Assembly (NCBI GenBank): GCA_029851415.1
Contig: CM056742.1
Span: 101,848,976-101,912,975, forward strand
Direction of reading: 5' to 3'
Source: Eretmocerus hayati
Taxonomy: Eukaryota; Arthropoda; Insecta; Hymenoptera; Aphelinidae
Length of the DNA: 64,000 nucleotides
Shown piece after piece: positions 42,949-56,416 of the stretch. Below the pieces are notes generated by a model that did not search any database, was not told where the DNA came from, and saw only the letters and a program-made list of their open reading frames with translations. Numbering within the stretch: position 1 is the first letter of the stretch; each line of letters starts with the position of its first letter. Both the position numbers and the translations under genes were made by a program.

Positions 42949-43932
42949 TAGGCTCATTTTACAAATTCAAATACTTCAACGCATGCTTATTCAATCAAAG
43001 ACAGCCACAATCGAAGCTCCTCAATGAGTATAATCATTGCTCTCTCAAAAATCGGAGTTCAAGTGACAGCTCATCTCTCGTTGAAGTTTTTTTTTAGAAT
43101 TTGGAGAAAATGATTTGAGGATTATGTTGAAAGAAGTGGTCTTAGCTCATCCCAATTTATCGTTGAGGTGTTTTGAGAATTTAAAGAGAATGATTTGAGG
43201 ATCAAGTTGGGATAAGTGGTCTTAGCTTATCTCATCGTAAAATCTCCATATCACGTAGAGAGAGGCATGACTACTACAAGAAAGAAAGAGGGTCCTGTCC
43301 GCCTCTCATTATTCCCGGATTTGAAAATGGGTTGACGGGATCTTACATCATAATTCATGTCATTTCCCTACCTTCATCGTAATATGTGAACCCTCATATT
43401 TTTGAAGGATGCAGTCTTACATCCTCTCAAATCTAATATCTTGCAGTTCCTTACTGTTTGGAAACATTGTTTGGCATAATGTGGAGTCAATTTTGACTCC
43501 ATTGGAGTCAAATACGTGCGACTCCAAGCTTCGAGTCGCATGAATCTGACTCCAAATGAGTCAAATTTGACTCACTTGGGGTGAAATTCAAGTGAAGCTC
43601 ACTCCAACGAGTTAAGCATGAAAGAGACATGTGTGAGTAACTGGGTTAAATATGAAAATGAAAAGTGCATTTATCGAAGAGAATTTGGACAAAAAATCGT
43701 ATTTTATGAACATTCTCAGCATATTTATACACCAAACCTATACAGCTCGCGTAGTTTGAAACCACTGAACGAACAAAAAATTGGAATCGATACTTTTTTG
43801 TGATATAGGTATGATTATCAGTAATGAATGAAGAAACCATAGCACTTCATAGATTAACCCATCACTTCACTTGAAATATTTATCGTAAATGAGCTAGGCT
43901 GATAACTGGAACGGGAACGGGGAAGAAAAACG
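42949..43932. other. Gene-free stretch with a GAGTC-rich dyad cluster
   Basis: Between 43482 and 43583, GAGTC and GACTC alternate in several dyads (for example GAGTCAAATTTGACTC), probably a small palindromic repeat. Nothing else could be assigned. Confidence 0.45.
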
Positions 43933-46900
43933 ATGTAGCGGTCTTGCTAAACGTTGTTAAGCAACGAATCGAAATTTTTTGAAATTTTAGAAACTGAACT
44001 CTAGGCTGGTCTAAGCGATGTATGGGAGTATATTAAGACATATCATGATCGATCTGGGCCACAATAGACACTTTGGGGGTAGTTATGGTGATTTACAGAG
44101 GGTGTCTTATAGCTAGGGTGGCAGGTGCATATGATGTATCGTTTCCATGTTGCCTTGTATCAGCAATTCAATGACATACCCAGGATCTCACTTATGATAA
44201 TGATAGACTGGATGTACACCACGGGGATCTTCTCTGAACCGACAGGAACTGCCTAGGGGTGGAAAATAGGGGTAGTAATCGCGAAAAACAGTAAAGAATT
44301 TTTTGAAAATCGGCAAGTGGAAAAACCCAGAATTTGATGACGGATTATCGTAGAGGGGGATAGGATGCATCACCATGATTTTCGCAGCCCTCTAAAATTG
44401 CCGGAAAGGGTGGAAAATAGGGGTAGTAATCGCGAATAAAACGGTGAAGAATTTTTTTAAAATCGGCAAGTGAAAAAACCCAAAATTTGATGACGGATTA
44501 TCATAGAGGGTGATAAGATGCATCATCATGGATTTTTGCAGCCCTCTAAAATTGCCGAAAGGGGTGGAAAATAGGGGTAGTGATCGAGAATAAAACGGTG
44601 AAGAATTTTTTGAAAATAGGCAAGTGAAAAAACCCAGGATTTTATGACGGATTATCGTAGAGGGGGATAGGATGCATCACCATGAATTTTTGCAGCCCTC
44701 CAAAATTGCCGGAAGGGGTGGAGAATAGGGGTAGTAATCGCGAAAAACGGTATAGAATTTTTTGAAAATCGGCAAGTGGAAAAACCCAGAATTTTATGAC
44801 GGATTATCGTAGAGGGGGATAGGATGCATCACCATGAATTTTTGCAGCCCTCCAAAATTGCCGGAAGGGGTGGAGAATAGGGGTAGTAATCGCGAAAAAC
44901 GGTATAGAATTTTTTGAAAATCGGCAAGTGGAAAAACCCAGAATTTTATGACGGATTATCGTAGAGGGGGATAGGATGCATCACCATGATTTCCGCAGCC
45001 CTGTAAAATTGCCGGGAGGGGTGGAGAATAGGGGTAGTGATCGAGAATAAAACGGTGAAGAATTTTTTGAAAATTGGCAAGTGAAAGAACCCAGAATTTC
45101 ATGACGGATTATCATAGAGGCGGATAGGATGCATCACCATGAATTTTTGCAGCCCTCTAAAATTGCCGGAAGGGGTGGAAAATAGGGGTAGTAATCGTGA
45201 AAAACGGTAAAGAATTTTTGAAAATCGGCAAGTGGAAAAACCCAGAATTTTATGACGGATTATCGTAGAGGGGGATAGGATGCATCACCATGATTTTCGC
45301 AGCCCTCCAAAATTGCCGGGAGGGGTGGAGAATAGGAGTAGCGATCGAGAATAAAACGGTGAAGAATTTTTTGAAAATCGGCAAGTGAAAGAACCCAGAA
45401 TTTTATGACGGATTATCGTAGAGGGTGATAAGATGCATCATCATGAATTTTTGCAGCCCTCTAAAATTGCCGAAAGGGGTGGAAAATAGGGGTAGTGATC
45501 GAGAATAAAACGGTGAAGAATTTTTTGAAAATAGGCAAGTGAAGAAACCCAGGATTTCATGACGGATTATCGTAGAGGGGGATAGGATGCATCACCATGA
45601 ATTTTTGCAGCCCTCTAAAATTGCCGGAAGGGGTGGAAAATAGGGGTAGTAATCGCGAAAAACGGTATAGAATTTTTTGAAGATCGGCAAGTGGAAAAAC
45701 CCAGAATTTTGTGACGGATTATCGTAGAGGGGGATGGGATGCATCACCATGATTTCCGCAGCCCTGTAAAATTGCCGGGAGGGGTGGAGAATAGGGGTAG
45801 TGATCGAGAATAAAACGGTGAAGAATTTTTTGAAAATTGGCAAGTGAAAGAACCCAGAAGTTTATGACGGATTATCATAGAGGCGGATAGGATGCATCAC
45901 CATGAATTACTGCAGCCCTCTAAAATTGCCGGAAGGGGTGGAAAATAGGGGTAGTAATCGTGAAAAACGGTGAAGAATTTTTGAAAATCGGCAAGTGGAA
46001 AAACCCAGAATTTTATGACGGATTATCGTAGAGGGGGATAGGATGCATCACCATGATTTTCGCAGCCCTCCAAAATTGCCGGGAGGGGTGGAGAATAGGG
46101 GTAGCGATCGAGAATAAAACGGTGAAGGATTTTTTGAAAATCGGCAAGTGAAAGAACCCAGAATTTTATGACGGATTATCGTAGAGGGGGATAGGATGCA
46201 TCACCATGAATTTGGGCAGCCTCCTATAATTGCCGGAAGGGGTGGAAAATAGGGGTAGTGATCGCGAAAAACGGTAGAGAATTTTCTAAAAATCGGCAAG
46301 TGAAAAAATCCAAAATTTGATGACGGATTATCGTAGAGGGTGAGAAGATGCATCACCATGAATCTTTTGCAGCCCTCTAGAATTGCCGGAAGGGTTGGAA
46401 AATAGGGGTAGTAATCGCGAAAAACGGTGAAGAATTTTCTGAAAATCGGCAAGTGAAAGAACCCAGAATTTTATGACGGATTTTCGTAGAGGGGGATAGG
46501 ATGCATCACCATGAACTTTCGCAGCCTTCTTCAATTGCCGGAAGGGGTGGAAAATAGGGGTAGTAATCGAGAATAAAACGGTGAAGAATTTTTTTAAGAT
46601 CGGCAAGTGGAAAAACCCAACATTTGATGACGGATTATCGTAGAGGATGATAAGATGCATCACTATGAATTTTTGACCCGTCATAAAATTCTGGGTTTCT
46701 TCAGTTGCCGATTTTCAAAAAATTCTTCACCTTTTTTCGCGATTACCACCCCTATTTTCCACCCCTTCCGGCAATTTCAGAGGGCTCCAAAAATTCGTGG
46801 TGATGCATCTCATCACTCTCTACGTCAATCCGTCATAAAATTCTGGGTTTTTTCACTTGCCGATTTTTAAAAAATTCTTTACCGTTTTTCGCGATTACTA

Positions 46901-47700
46901 CTCCTATTTTCCACCCCTCCCGGCAATTCTAGAGGGCTGCAAAAATTCATGGTGATGCATCTTATCACCCTTCACGATAATCCGTCATCAAATTTTGGGT
47001 TTTTCCACTTGCCGATTTTGAAAAAATTCTTCACCGTCTTATTCGCGATTACTACCCCTATTTTACACCCTTCCCGGCAATTTTAGAGGGCTGCGAAAAT
47101 TCATGGTGATGCATCCCATCCCCCTCTACGATAACCCGTCATAAAATTCTGGGTTTTTTCACTTGCCGATTTTCAAAAAATTCTTCACCGTTTTTCGCGA
47201 TTACTACCCCTATTTTCCACCCCTTCCGGCAATTTTAGAGGGCTGCAAAAATTCGTGGTGATGCATCTTATCACTCTCTACGATAATCCGTCATAAAACT
47301 CTGGGTTTTTCCACTTGCCGATTTTTAAAAGATTCTTTACCGTTTTTTTCGCCTCTACTACCCCTATTTCACACCCCTAGGCAGTTCCTGTCGGTTCAGA
47401 GAAGATCCCCGTGGTGTACATCCAGTCTGTTATTATCATAAGTGAGATCCTGGGTATATCATTGAATTGCTGATACAAGGCATCATGGAAACGATACATC
47501 ATACGCACCTGCCACCCTAGCTATAAGACACCCTCTGTAAATCACCATAACTACCCCCAAAGTGTCTATTGTGGCCCAGATCGATCATGATATGTCTCAA
47601 TATACTCCCATACATCGCTTAGACCAGCCTAGAGTTCAGTTTATAAATTTTCAAAAAATTTCGATTCGTTGCTTAACAACGTTTAGCAAGACCGCTACAT
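43933..47700. mobile_element. Foldback-like element B (9-bp target duplication)
   Basis: Same family as element A: ends ATGTAGCGGTCTTGCTAAAC and GCAAGACCGCTACAT. AGAAAAACG flanks it at 43924-43932 and 47701-47709. Terminal repeats are ~335 bp. The interior holds about 15 subrepeats of ~152 bp in one orientation (44240-46670) and about five inverted (46670-47370). Variants recur every ~763 bp (five units: GAGGCGGATAGG at 45118 and 45881; CTGTAAAATTGCC at 45001 and 45764), a higher-order period. No transposase is encoded. Confidence 0.88.
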
Positions 47701-47709
47701 AGAAAAACG

Positions 47710-50700
47710 CTGAAAAATCACCAATAAGTAAATGAATCACGAGCACGGCGGAATTCATGGAACGTAAACAGGTGTAAATATGGACCACTTTTGACCTTCC
47801 ACCATGATTTTCTTGGTCTTATTCATACCAAAACATAATGTATGGGTGGAGAAAATTTGAGTGTTGAGCTCAGCTACAAGATCCCGTTGTCAGATTTTGA
47901 TTTTGACTCCACGGTTTCCCGAAAGCTGCAAGCTGCAAAAAAACAGGGTGGACTGATTCACCCCGTCGACAGGGGTGAATGTGTCCTTCTTTGCCTCGCC
48001 TACGTCTGAAGCGCACGGCTCGTGAATTCAAGATTTTGAATGCATATCAAGATACGTTATCCTACGTATTTTGACACGCTGAAAATGATCCCAGTAGTTT
48101 CGGAAAGATACAATGCACCTTGTGGTCATACGAGCTAATTAGTCCACCTGGTATTTGGAAGAAAATCGAAATTTATAATACATTTTTAAAAAATCACAAG
48201 ACGGGCTAGAATAGATCAATTTAATGAATCTATTCAATCAATGAACTTCGAGATCGCATTTTCTTCGTTTCGTCACAAATTTTTAGGAAAAAAATTGTTC
48301 GTTAGCAGTTGAGGCAGCGGATTGATGTCGGAACTGTTTCTTCATAAAAACCTGTTTTTGCAATAATATTCGTTATGTTGAGATCACGAGACGAAACATT
48401 TTTCCTTGCACGGGGTACCTCACCATAGTTTCCCAACGCAAAATCATCGTCTAAACACGATCACGTTGTTTATTTCGCGTTAACGCGTCAAAATTCTCTG
48501 CTAGCAACAAAAAACCTGTTGTTGGGGACATTAATTTTCAAACTTCATTTAATAGCAAAGAAAGTACTCCAGAGTCCATTTTCGTAGAATTGAAGTTATT
48601 TATTTAGAAAATAGAGATTTCAAGCCTCAAAATGACTCCCGACAGGTTTCTGTAGGTGCTATAGAAGCGAAGATATGATGCTGACAGTCTTTTTGGCGAA
48701 AGCGGACACATTCCCCCCGGTGGATACATTCACTCCAGTTCACGGTACCTAACAATACCTTACGTACACTGCTGTTCATAAAACTGGATCAAGACGGTCA
48801 TCTCATCATTCATTGATGGATATCTAATTCAGGCCAATAAGCATAAAATTACGCCCAACAGCTTTTTGTGAATACCCGGAAAATGTATTGTCTTGATTTG
48901 AAAAACTGCGATTACACTCGGGGGGAAAACATCTTCAGGTCAAGATAAAATTAGACGCTTGAAACTTAGTCAATATCTCATATAATAATAGCACAAGCTA
49001 TTTCAAATCGTACCATGATTTGAAGAATGCAAAATTTCTTCGGATGCAAACATTTAGTTAATAAATTGTTTCAATTGTTGGTTCCAGGGCTGGTCCGGAG
49101 GGAGACGCTGATCTCAATGTACACCATACCAGCAGCAGTATAGTTTGTTCCTTTATCTAATATGTATTCAATCTCTTTAAGTGTTAGCGTTTAATTGAGA
49201 AAATTTTATTCCAAATTATACATAATGTTGACTCGAATTCATATTCTATAAATGTTCACGAATTGAGGATTTTATATGACAAATAAATTTATTTCTGTCT
49301 TCGTTAAATCCAAAAGTAAAATTTGGTCAACAAAATTTCTTCTGTGACTAGATAGGCTAACTGTCTGATATTTGTCAGGCAGTGGGACTGCGAAGAAGAT
49401 ATTTTTAAATCAAATCAATATCCAATCAATGTTATACTAGTATTACTATTTGGAAATAAAAGAGCTTTATAGCAGAAATTTTAATTGGCATAGAGTTTTC
49501 AAACTTGATCAGATATTGCTTGAAAATAAAATCGCTTTCAGAAAACCAGGTTCAAAAATATAATGCTTTGGAGAATATTTCGACCGACTTTTTAACTATA
49601 GTCAAATGATCAAGCTTCTTACTAAAGGCTCCTACATTCTTCTTGACAAAAGGAAATTGATAGCATCATCGACATCATCAACTATCAACTATAATTGGAT
49701 AAGTGAGATAGCGCGGTCGGAGGCGAGTCTAGGCTTTCGCCGCGTAAATTCTCTTTCAATACCATCACAGACAATGGTTTTTATCCCGGTTAGACCCCCT
49801 GAAACGATACTGGGGATCCTCGCTGACGTAGGGGTGCTTTTCGAGGGCCTCACGCGGTTTATTTCGCTCATGCAAGATCACACGCTACTTTTGCAGAAGT
49901 GGATGAGCTTAATCGTCGTTCGGAGGTCAAAAACGAGATTAAAAAACGAAGATTTTGAGCCGTTGTGAGCCAAAATCGGTTCATTTGGACCCAAGTTATC
50001 GCAATTCTGCGAAAAAACCGCCTGGGGGAATTTTTTGACGAATTCGTGGGGGCGAAATTGGACAATGCTAAATCCCATCTAAAATCGGTCGGCCGATTGC
50101 CTGCCCGTGTTTTTCGAGGACAATTGTGCGTATCGAGGCGCGTATGCGTTTGGGCAAATTTTTCGAAATGCGGGAGGTTGAGGGTGAGTTAGGTGATTGA
50201 AAATGGGTGAAAAAGTGAAGTTGCGATGTCCAATGACCGTTTTAGGAGTCAGTTTAGAGGTCAGAAGTCGCTTTTTACGGGTTCGAAGATAGTGCTCGAT
50301 TTAAGCATTTTCACTCTCGCATTCGGCGACATTGCCTTAAATTTTACACACTATCAGCGGGATCGTTGACTTAGAGCAAGTATGGGAACCTCCAATATGA
50401 AGAAAAACTAATGCAAGTCGACTCTCAGAAGTTACGAGTCGATTGCTGGTTGCTGAAGACGATAGTGCACCAATGAAGCGCCTATCTCAACAATGCTGAA
50501 GAATGACACAAATATGGCTCGCTTGGTCGGGCTATGGGAGGATGTAAAAGTCTCAGGCGGGTTCCCCTCTTGTTTCTGGGTTATTACCACGTGTTTTAGT
50601 GAGCGAATGCGACTCTAACAGGCGGAGAATATTGCCGTATACCTCAATTTTGGAAGGCTGTCCAAATTTGCCCCCAAAACTTGTCAAAAGTGCCTCCAAG

Positions 50701-52686
50701 CTCTGGGCGAATTCGGACAGATTTTTGTTTTTCAACTTCAATGAAAAGTATGAAAGAGGTGACCTAGGAGTCTGAAAATTTTTTTACAATCTATTCAATA
50801 GTTGAAATTCGAATACCCATAGCGCGCCTAGCCCCAAGTATCGCCAGATAGCCCCACTGCAAAATCCGTCCAATTTTGCCCCACTCTCCCCTATTATAGA
50901 AATTTCTAATATCACTCTGTCTCTATGGTGGTAACTCAGTCTTTATTTTCATTACACATACAGAACGAAAACAAACTAGAGATTATCCAGTAATTTTGAG
51001 AACTTTACATAGTAATCATGAAAAACAAAATTACCAGCCACGACAATGAACAAAAGTGCAATCAAGTTTATAGCTTTATATTTCATCGATCATTCTTGGG
51101 TATAGTTTGAATTTGTAGGATTTATTGTAAAGCCCAGTTTGTGTAACAATCACGAGTAAAACAATCAGAAACCACTCGTTGATCGAGTTGCGCTCTCATT
51201 CATATGAAATATATAGAAAAAATCTATGTACACTTCAAAATACTTGTGATTGATTTAAATTTTTTTTCAAAATCTACTGTTACATTAAAATTTCCGTAAA
51301 TCAATTAATACTCAAGAACGGCATCAGTAAAAGAGTTCAAAATTGCCTTACCTAGTTTTTTAATCAGCAAAATAACAACAAGGTTTGTTCCATGTATTTA
51401 CAATAGTAAATACATCCCGTTTCCGTTAGTGTAATATTCTTCATGAATCAGTTCGTTCCGCAGTTCCACGGGACAATAAGAAACTACTCATAAAATATGC
51501 TACCCTCAACATTGTGAGTTTGACTTACTCTGAGCTTCTTGTGAAGTTGTTCAGTCTGATTGATCCTGAAATATCCATTCCACGAGTAAAAATAGGATTC
51601 GCTTCAGGTCGTCTTGAAGTCACTTAGAAGCAGTAATAGCTCCCATTTTGAGATTCTACAGCTATTTAAGTGAGTCAAATTCTCATCCAATTGATGATGA
51701 ACATGAATTGAAAAGTTATCATACAGTTTATTACTAATGATGAGAATAAAACCATCAGATTGTCGGGTGTGTTTATGTGAAGAAAATTTTTAAAAATAAG
51801 GATACTTTCTTATGCGCTCATTGAATTTATTGATCCTCATTCACAATTAATACAACACTAAAAAGTATTATTACCCTCTTTTCAAAGAAAAGTGCAATCA
51901 GCGACAGCTGCGAGACAAAATTCAATTTAGACTTGATAACACGTTATAGAACTCAATGCTGCCTACGTATTATTGTACAGTTTTGATGTAATATGTAAGC
52001 ACGGTTCGAAAAAAGATCGTGAAAATCAGAGATACGCCATTACCAATCATCCACTCAAAAATAATTCAACTTCGAAAATGCCATGGTCTGGAACATGTAT
52101 CAATATATCGAATATATTCAGAATATAGTATTTCTATTCCTGCTACTTAGCAATTTCTCACAATCTACATTGCAACAAATGTTTTTATAATGATCAACTG
52201 AAATAAAACTTCAAAAACGATTTGATCTCTCTAAGTCAACTCACATGAGAATCAAAGAGTGTGCAATGATTAGGGAGATCTATTAAAGCTCATTTCATAA
52301 ATTCCAATACTGAACATTTTTGCATTCATCATTGATAAATATGATTCTCCAAGGTTCCTCAGACAACTGAATGTAGATATTATGCTTATCAACGAATAAA
52401 GCACCTTGAGCATATAACTCAATCATAAAGCTGAGCTCATAACTGTACATATTTAAACTATTCAATGAATTGATTTTGGTACTCTCATTCGACTCAATTG
52501 TTACATCGTCTAATTATCCTCCAATCCGTGACATTTGACGATACAAAATATATAATCGCGAAAAGCTAAGGTATGTTCATCACGGCATTAGAAATATTAA
52601 TCTTCAGCTGCACTTATTATGCAATCAGAGTATTATTTGTTCCGAGTACCAGGATAAAACTGGGATGATCATGGAGGGGTGAAATC
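47710..52686. other. Long gene-free stretch
   Basis: Almost 5 kb without a supportable exon. A short dispersed motif (TCCTACGTATTTTG ... ATGATCCC) sits near 48059. The open frame at 49606-49968 has no recognisable domain and no splice context that could be tied to a gene. Confidence 0.4.
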
Positions 52687-54463
52687 TCACCGGAAAGGAC
52701 TATCCTCTTTCTGTCCTGTTCCTGATAAATGCGAGCTCACTGTGATAATATGTTGTGGCTGTACGTGAATGCTGAACTGATCATAAAGATTTATACAGTC
52801 TTCATATTCTTGAACATATGAATAATCGTAAAGACTCTGCATTTGAGTAACAAAATTATTATTGCACGAGAGACAACGGTCGTGATCAGAGTAACGAGAG
52901 CCCACGGATCTCTGATCCATCAAAGCCTAACTTTATGACTCCAATACAAAAGATTATGTATCTCCTAAAATGAAGTAACTTGCGATAACTTATGATATAA
53001 AAGCAATGTTATGGTACAATTCATCTTTACTCTGTAGTAGAGTTGCAGTAAAGCTTCCGATCGAGGACTATCCATTGAGGAATGTGTAATTTCAAAATCG
53101 CAATTCTTGATCATCATTACACGCTCACAGGTAATAAATCTTGCCATGCTTCCTGAAGATTTTTATTAGAATCCGTACAGCGGCGATGGAGCTTGTCGTC
53201 AGGCGATATTGTTGACACCGGAAACTTGTCCTGTTGAAATTTTTTATGTAGGCATGACATTGAAATTCAAAGCATGATTTTTGAAGAGAAATTGAATAAG
53301 TAGAATCGTCCCGATTAACATCTCGGAATCGTCCTTATCTTGACACAATATTTCTGAGGAAACTCAAATCAGTCCTGGGCGACAAGTAGTTGTGACAGAT
53401 TTTAAAAACATTTTCATTTTCTAAGCTCAATGTACATTTGTTATTAAGATCAGTCGCACCTCCTCGACCTTCAAGACTGACTCAACTTCTATCATCAGAA
53501 ACAAGTAGGAGTGGAAATGACTCTATACAATACTCATTTATTTCACTATAACCCCGGTATTCAAGAGGCAAAATATATTGTTTCTTACCTCTGTTATACT
53601 GGCCCACATTGTCTCGAGAACCTCTCGAAAATCGCAGAGTTCTTCGTGATTTGTGAAATGTACGACCCAATCACCACTGCTACCATGGACTTCTCGACAA
53701 ACAAATTCCTACAAAAGCAAACAGCATGAGAAAATTGACCAATGCAGTTTCTGAAAAGTTTTAGGACATGAAAGATGTCTCAACTCACCAAGATACACCA
53801 TGACTGTTGCGATTCAGGCACTCGAAAAGCTGGAAGATCCTCAATAGTTGCGCAAGAAAGTGTTTGACCCCCCTGCCTACAGAGAAGTGCTTTTTTCATA
53901 GCAATTAAATGCTTCGACGTAAGAACAAGACTGCACGCTAGAGGTTCTCGTCTTTCCGCTTAATCAAAGAGGCCAGATGCGCTTTGAACAAAACTTTGTA
54001 GCCACTCCGATGCTACATATTCGTTAGGAGCGGCAAACTAAAAAAACACGAATGTAAAATTGATTCATCAAGGCATATCAAGGTATACACACAACTCGAA
54101 AATTTTGTAAGAGTTTTAAGAAGTGATCTTTACCTGGTAAGCTTTGTTGGGCTTTAGAAGTATTTCGAAAGTATGAGGTCGGTGAGAGTTGGGAATCCTG
54201 CGACAACCCTGGCAAAGACCACCTTTTAGTGGAATTGCACGTTTAGGTAATCGCTGATTATTGTCTGTGAACATATAGACGACTCCTCCTTTGAGTTTAA
54301 AATAACCAGCTTCCCAGGGACTAGTGGGTGCATTGGGATTGTTTGAATAAACGTGGGGTCGGAACATGAGATCTCCTCCTTTAGTTGGTCCGCACGGAGT
54401 GGTGGGTGGCGAGATGTGGTCATCTTCCAAATATATTAGGCTGTAATGCTCAATTTTCTCATC
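52687..54463 (-). pseudogene. C-terminal exons of a PH-domain protein (possibly PLEKHM2-like), degraded
   Basis: Exons read leftwards: 54463-54134, 54037-53789, 53708-53589, 53230-53031 and 52926-52687, all with GT-AG borders. The first two form a pleckstrin-homology fold: WEAGYFKLKGGVVYMF opens it, HRPHTFEILLKPNKAYQ follows, and the closing helix ASEWLQSFVQSAS carries the hallmark Trp. A conserved-looking tail follows (CSLVLTSKHLIAMKKALLC; EFVCREVHGSSGDWVVHF). PH domains bind phosphoinositides; the PLEKHM2-like tag is a weak guess. Two lesions are visible: an in-frame TAA in the second exon (GLFD-stop-AERREPL) and a one-base frame loss in the fourth (200 bp between phase-0 borders). Upstream exons are absent because ANAPC7 sequence abuts the first intron. 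Confidence 0.65.
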
Positions 54464-54532
54464 CTGCAGAGTGAAAAGTTCAATTGATGAGACCTTTATT
54501 TCAAAATTTATGTGTCATAATGGTATTATCTG

Positions 54533-54560
54533 GACTCATGACTTGATGACTCATGACTTG
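54533..54560. repeat. Filler duplication at the ANAPC7/PH-gene breakpoint
   Basis: GACTCATGACTTG occurs twice, 2 bp apart (54533-54545, 54548-54560), immediately after ANAPC7 similarity stops (~54567). This resembles templated filler at an end-joining junction. Confidence 0.6.
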
Positions 54561-54566
54561 TTGTTT

Positions 54567-56111
54567 CAATTGAAGAGCTTGACGAAAATGATGAAGAGCA
54601 TCTTGGAACTTTTTCTGTTCAATAAGAATATTCCCTCGCAGAATATAAGCTTCAACATAGTCTGGTGACATTCTGATGACTTGATTTGCTATTGTGTTTG
54701 CTCGATTCAGTTTGTGCAGCGAAAGTAGAGCATAGGCCATTGCTGTGTAAGTCTCTGATGAGCATTCATTTGAAGATGATATGAATGATATCAACTTTTC
54801 TAATTCTGCTACATGATGTGCCTGGTGCAAGTTAGCTGCATATATATCTAAACTGGGATTCAAAATAATTACTAGTCATGACTACATTTCTATATGCATT
54901 CAAATATTGTGAGATATTGAATTGAATTGATATTCTCTCACCCTTTGATGGAATCAGGTTCAATAAGCCTGGCTCGCCTAAGACACAGTAGTGAATTTTT
55001 GTAGTTGCCTGACAAATAATAACACTCTCCCATAGTAACAAGTAAATTGTGGTTGTCTCTCGAGCAGTTGACATTGTCAAGAGATCTGAGAGTGGTTACT
55101 GCTTGACTGTATTCCTTACAATTAATGTGAGCATGTGCTTTTATCCATGCATTCAACCAATCAAAATTCTGCAGGTTCCAGTTGCAACTCATTATTATTG
55201 AGTTGACTTCAATTCCTTTCACACCAAGAGACGATAGACCTTCTGCAGCTTCAAGCGTTAAAGGACATTCTCTCAAGACTTCTTTGTACGTTGCAATAGC
55301 AGAACGTTCCATTCCTTGCTCTTGAAACATTTTTGCTAAAGCCATGTTTATCTACAAAGATGTGAAAATGCAGTCACTTTCTGTTATTTCAATCTGGTAA
55401 TTAATGAATTCAAAGAAAAAGGAACACTTTGATACACTTGAGCTTAAAAAAGCAGAGTAGTTGGCATACTCATTTACAGTCTCGTTATATGATTATTCCA
55501 CTCAAAAATCCATATCAAACATACCTTTGGAGTTCTCTGTTTAGCTGGGACGCCTTGCAATACTTGCAAGGCCTCTTGTGGATTCTTCATTTAGACCAAA
55601 CACAAATAAATTTGGTACTTTATATCTACATCGTCAAGCTCTTTCTGTCCTTCTCGATTGGGTTTGATATTGTTTTTTGTCTTCAACAAACATTTTTGAA
55701 ATTGCAGGGACTTTTTATACAATGATTCAGCCCACTCATAGTTACCAAGGTGAAAATATGAGTCTGCACAATACACATAGACTAAAAACTTTGTGGATGA
55801 TTGTAAAAGATCATTGTTGTGCTCGCTAAGAGATAAGACTAAATTTGCCTGAGATAGTGAGGGGAATAATCAACACTGCATTACTAAACTGAAAAATAAT
55901 CATGTTGAATAGCTCTATTTACAAGATTCTTGAACTGTTTTCATTTAGAAGATTTTACGGCCACGACTCAGGGTATTATCAAACTATAGAGACAGAAATC
56001 CTAGAAAAAATTCATGGGGGCTGGAGCGAGCCATCTCAAATTCAAAATAGAATATCAACTTACTTGTTGACAAGAGAAAACAGAAGTTTTGAGGTTATTT
56101 TTCCAGTCCAT
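54567..56111 (-). pseudogene. ANAPC7: Truncated anaphase-promoting complex subunit 7 (TPR protein)
   Basis: Exons read leftwards: possible first exon 56111-56064 (16 codons), then 55848-55525, 55351-54942 and 54852 to ~54567. Phases agree (0, 0, 2). The product matches animal APC7, a TPR scaffold of the APC/C ubiquitin ligase: YCADSYFHLGNYEWAE, VPAKQRTPK, YKEVLRECPLTLEAAEGLSSLGVKGIEV, FDWLNAWIKAHAHI and IKGLDIYAANL align in order with the known protein. Two defects: an in-frame TAA in exon 2 (YLCLV-stop-MKNPQEAL) and loss of everything after the TPR ending FRQALQL, roughly the C-terminal 40% of the family. Introns are retained, so this is a broken genomic duplicate, not a retrocopy. An intact copy should exist elsewhere. 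Confidence 0.85.
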
Positions 56112-56416
56112 TAATTAGTGTTGCCAAAATCGGTGGAAGTAAGCAAGATCCGTGGCAGCCCAGTTGATGGAAGAATAACTTCCATTTTGAGGAGATTTTA
56201 GCTATTTTTTTATAATTCACTTGCACTCGAAATTTGACCCGATACGGTAATAGCTAGAGATTGAGAACCTCTGCTGACGAGCTCACGACAAAATTATCTG
56301 GTTTTGTCGTCTGCTCGCGCGAGATGAAAGATTCACGGGTTTGCGCTCTGACGTTGGCGAGTTTCAACGCGAAGCGCGATCTGAAGTTGTCATGTTTCAG
56401 TCGGCGCCCCACTCTG

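Noticed and set aside
56274..56340. CTGACGAGC followed later by GATGAAAG, as a second hammerhead
   Set aside because: The second stem does not close directly onto GAAA, and no matching stem III with a cleavage triplet was found.
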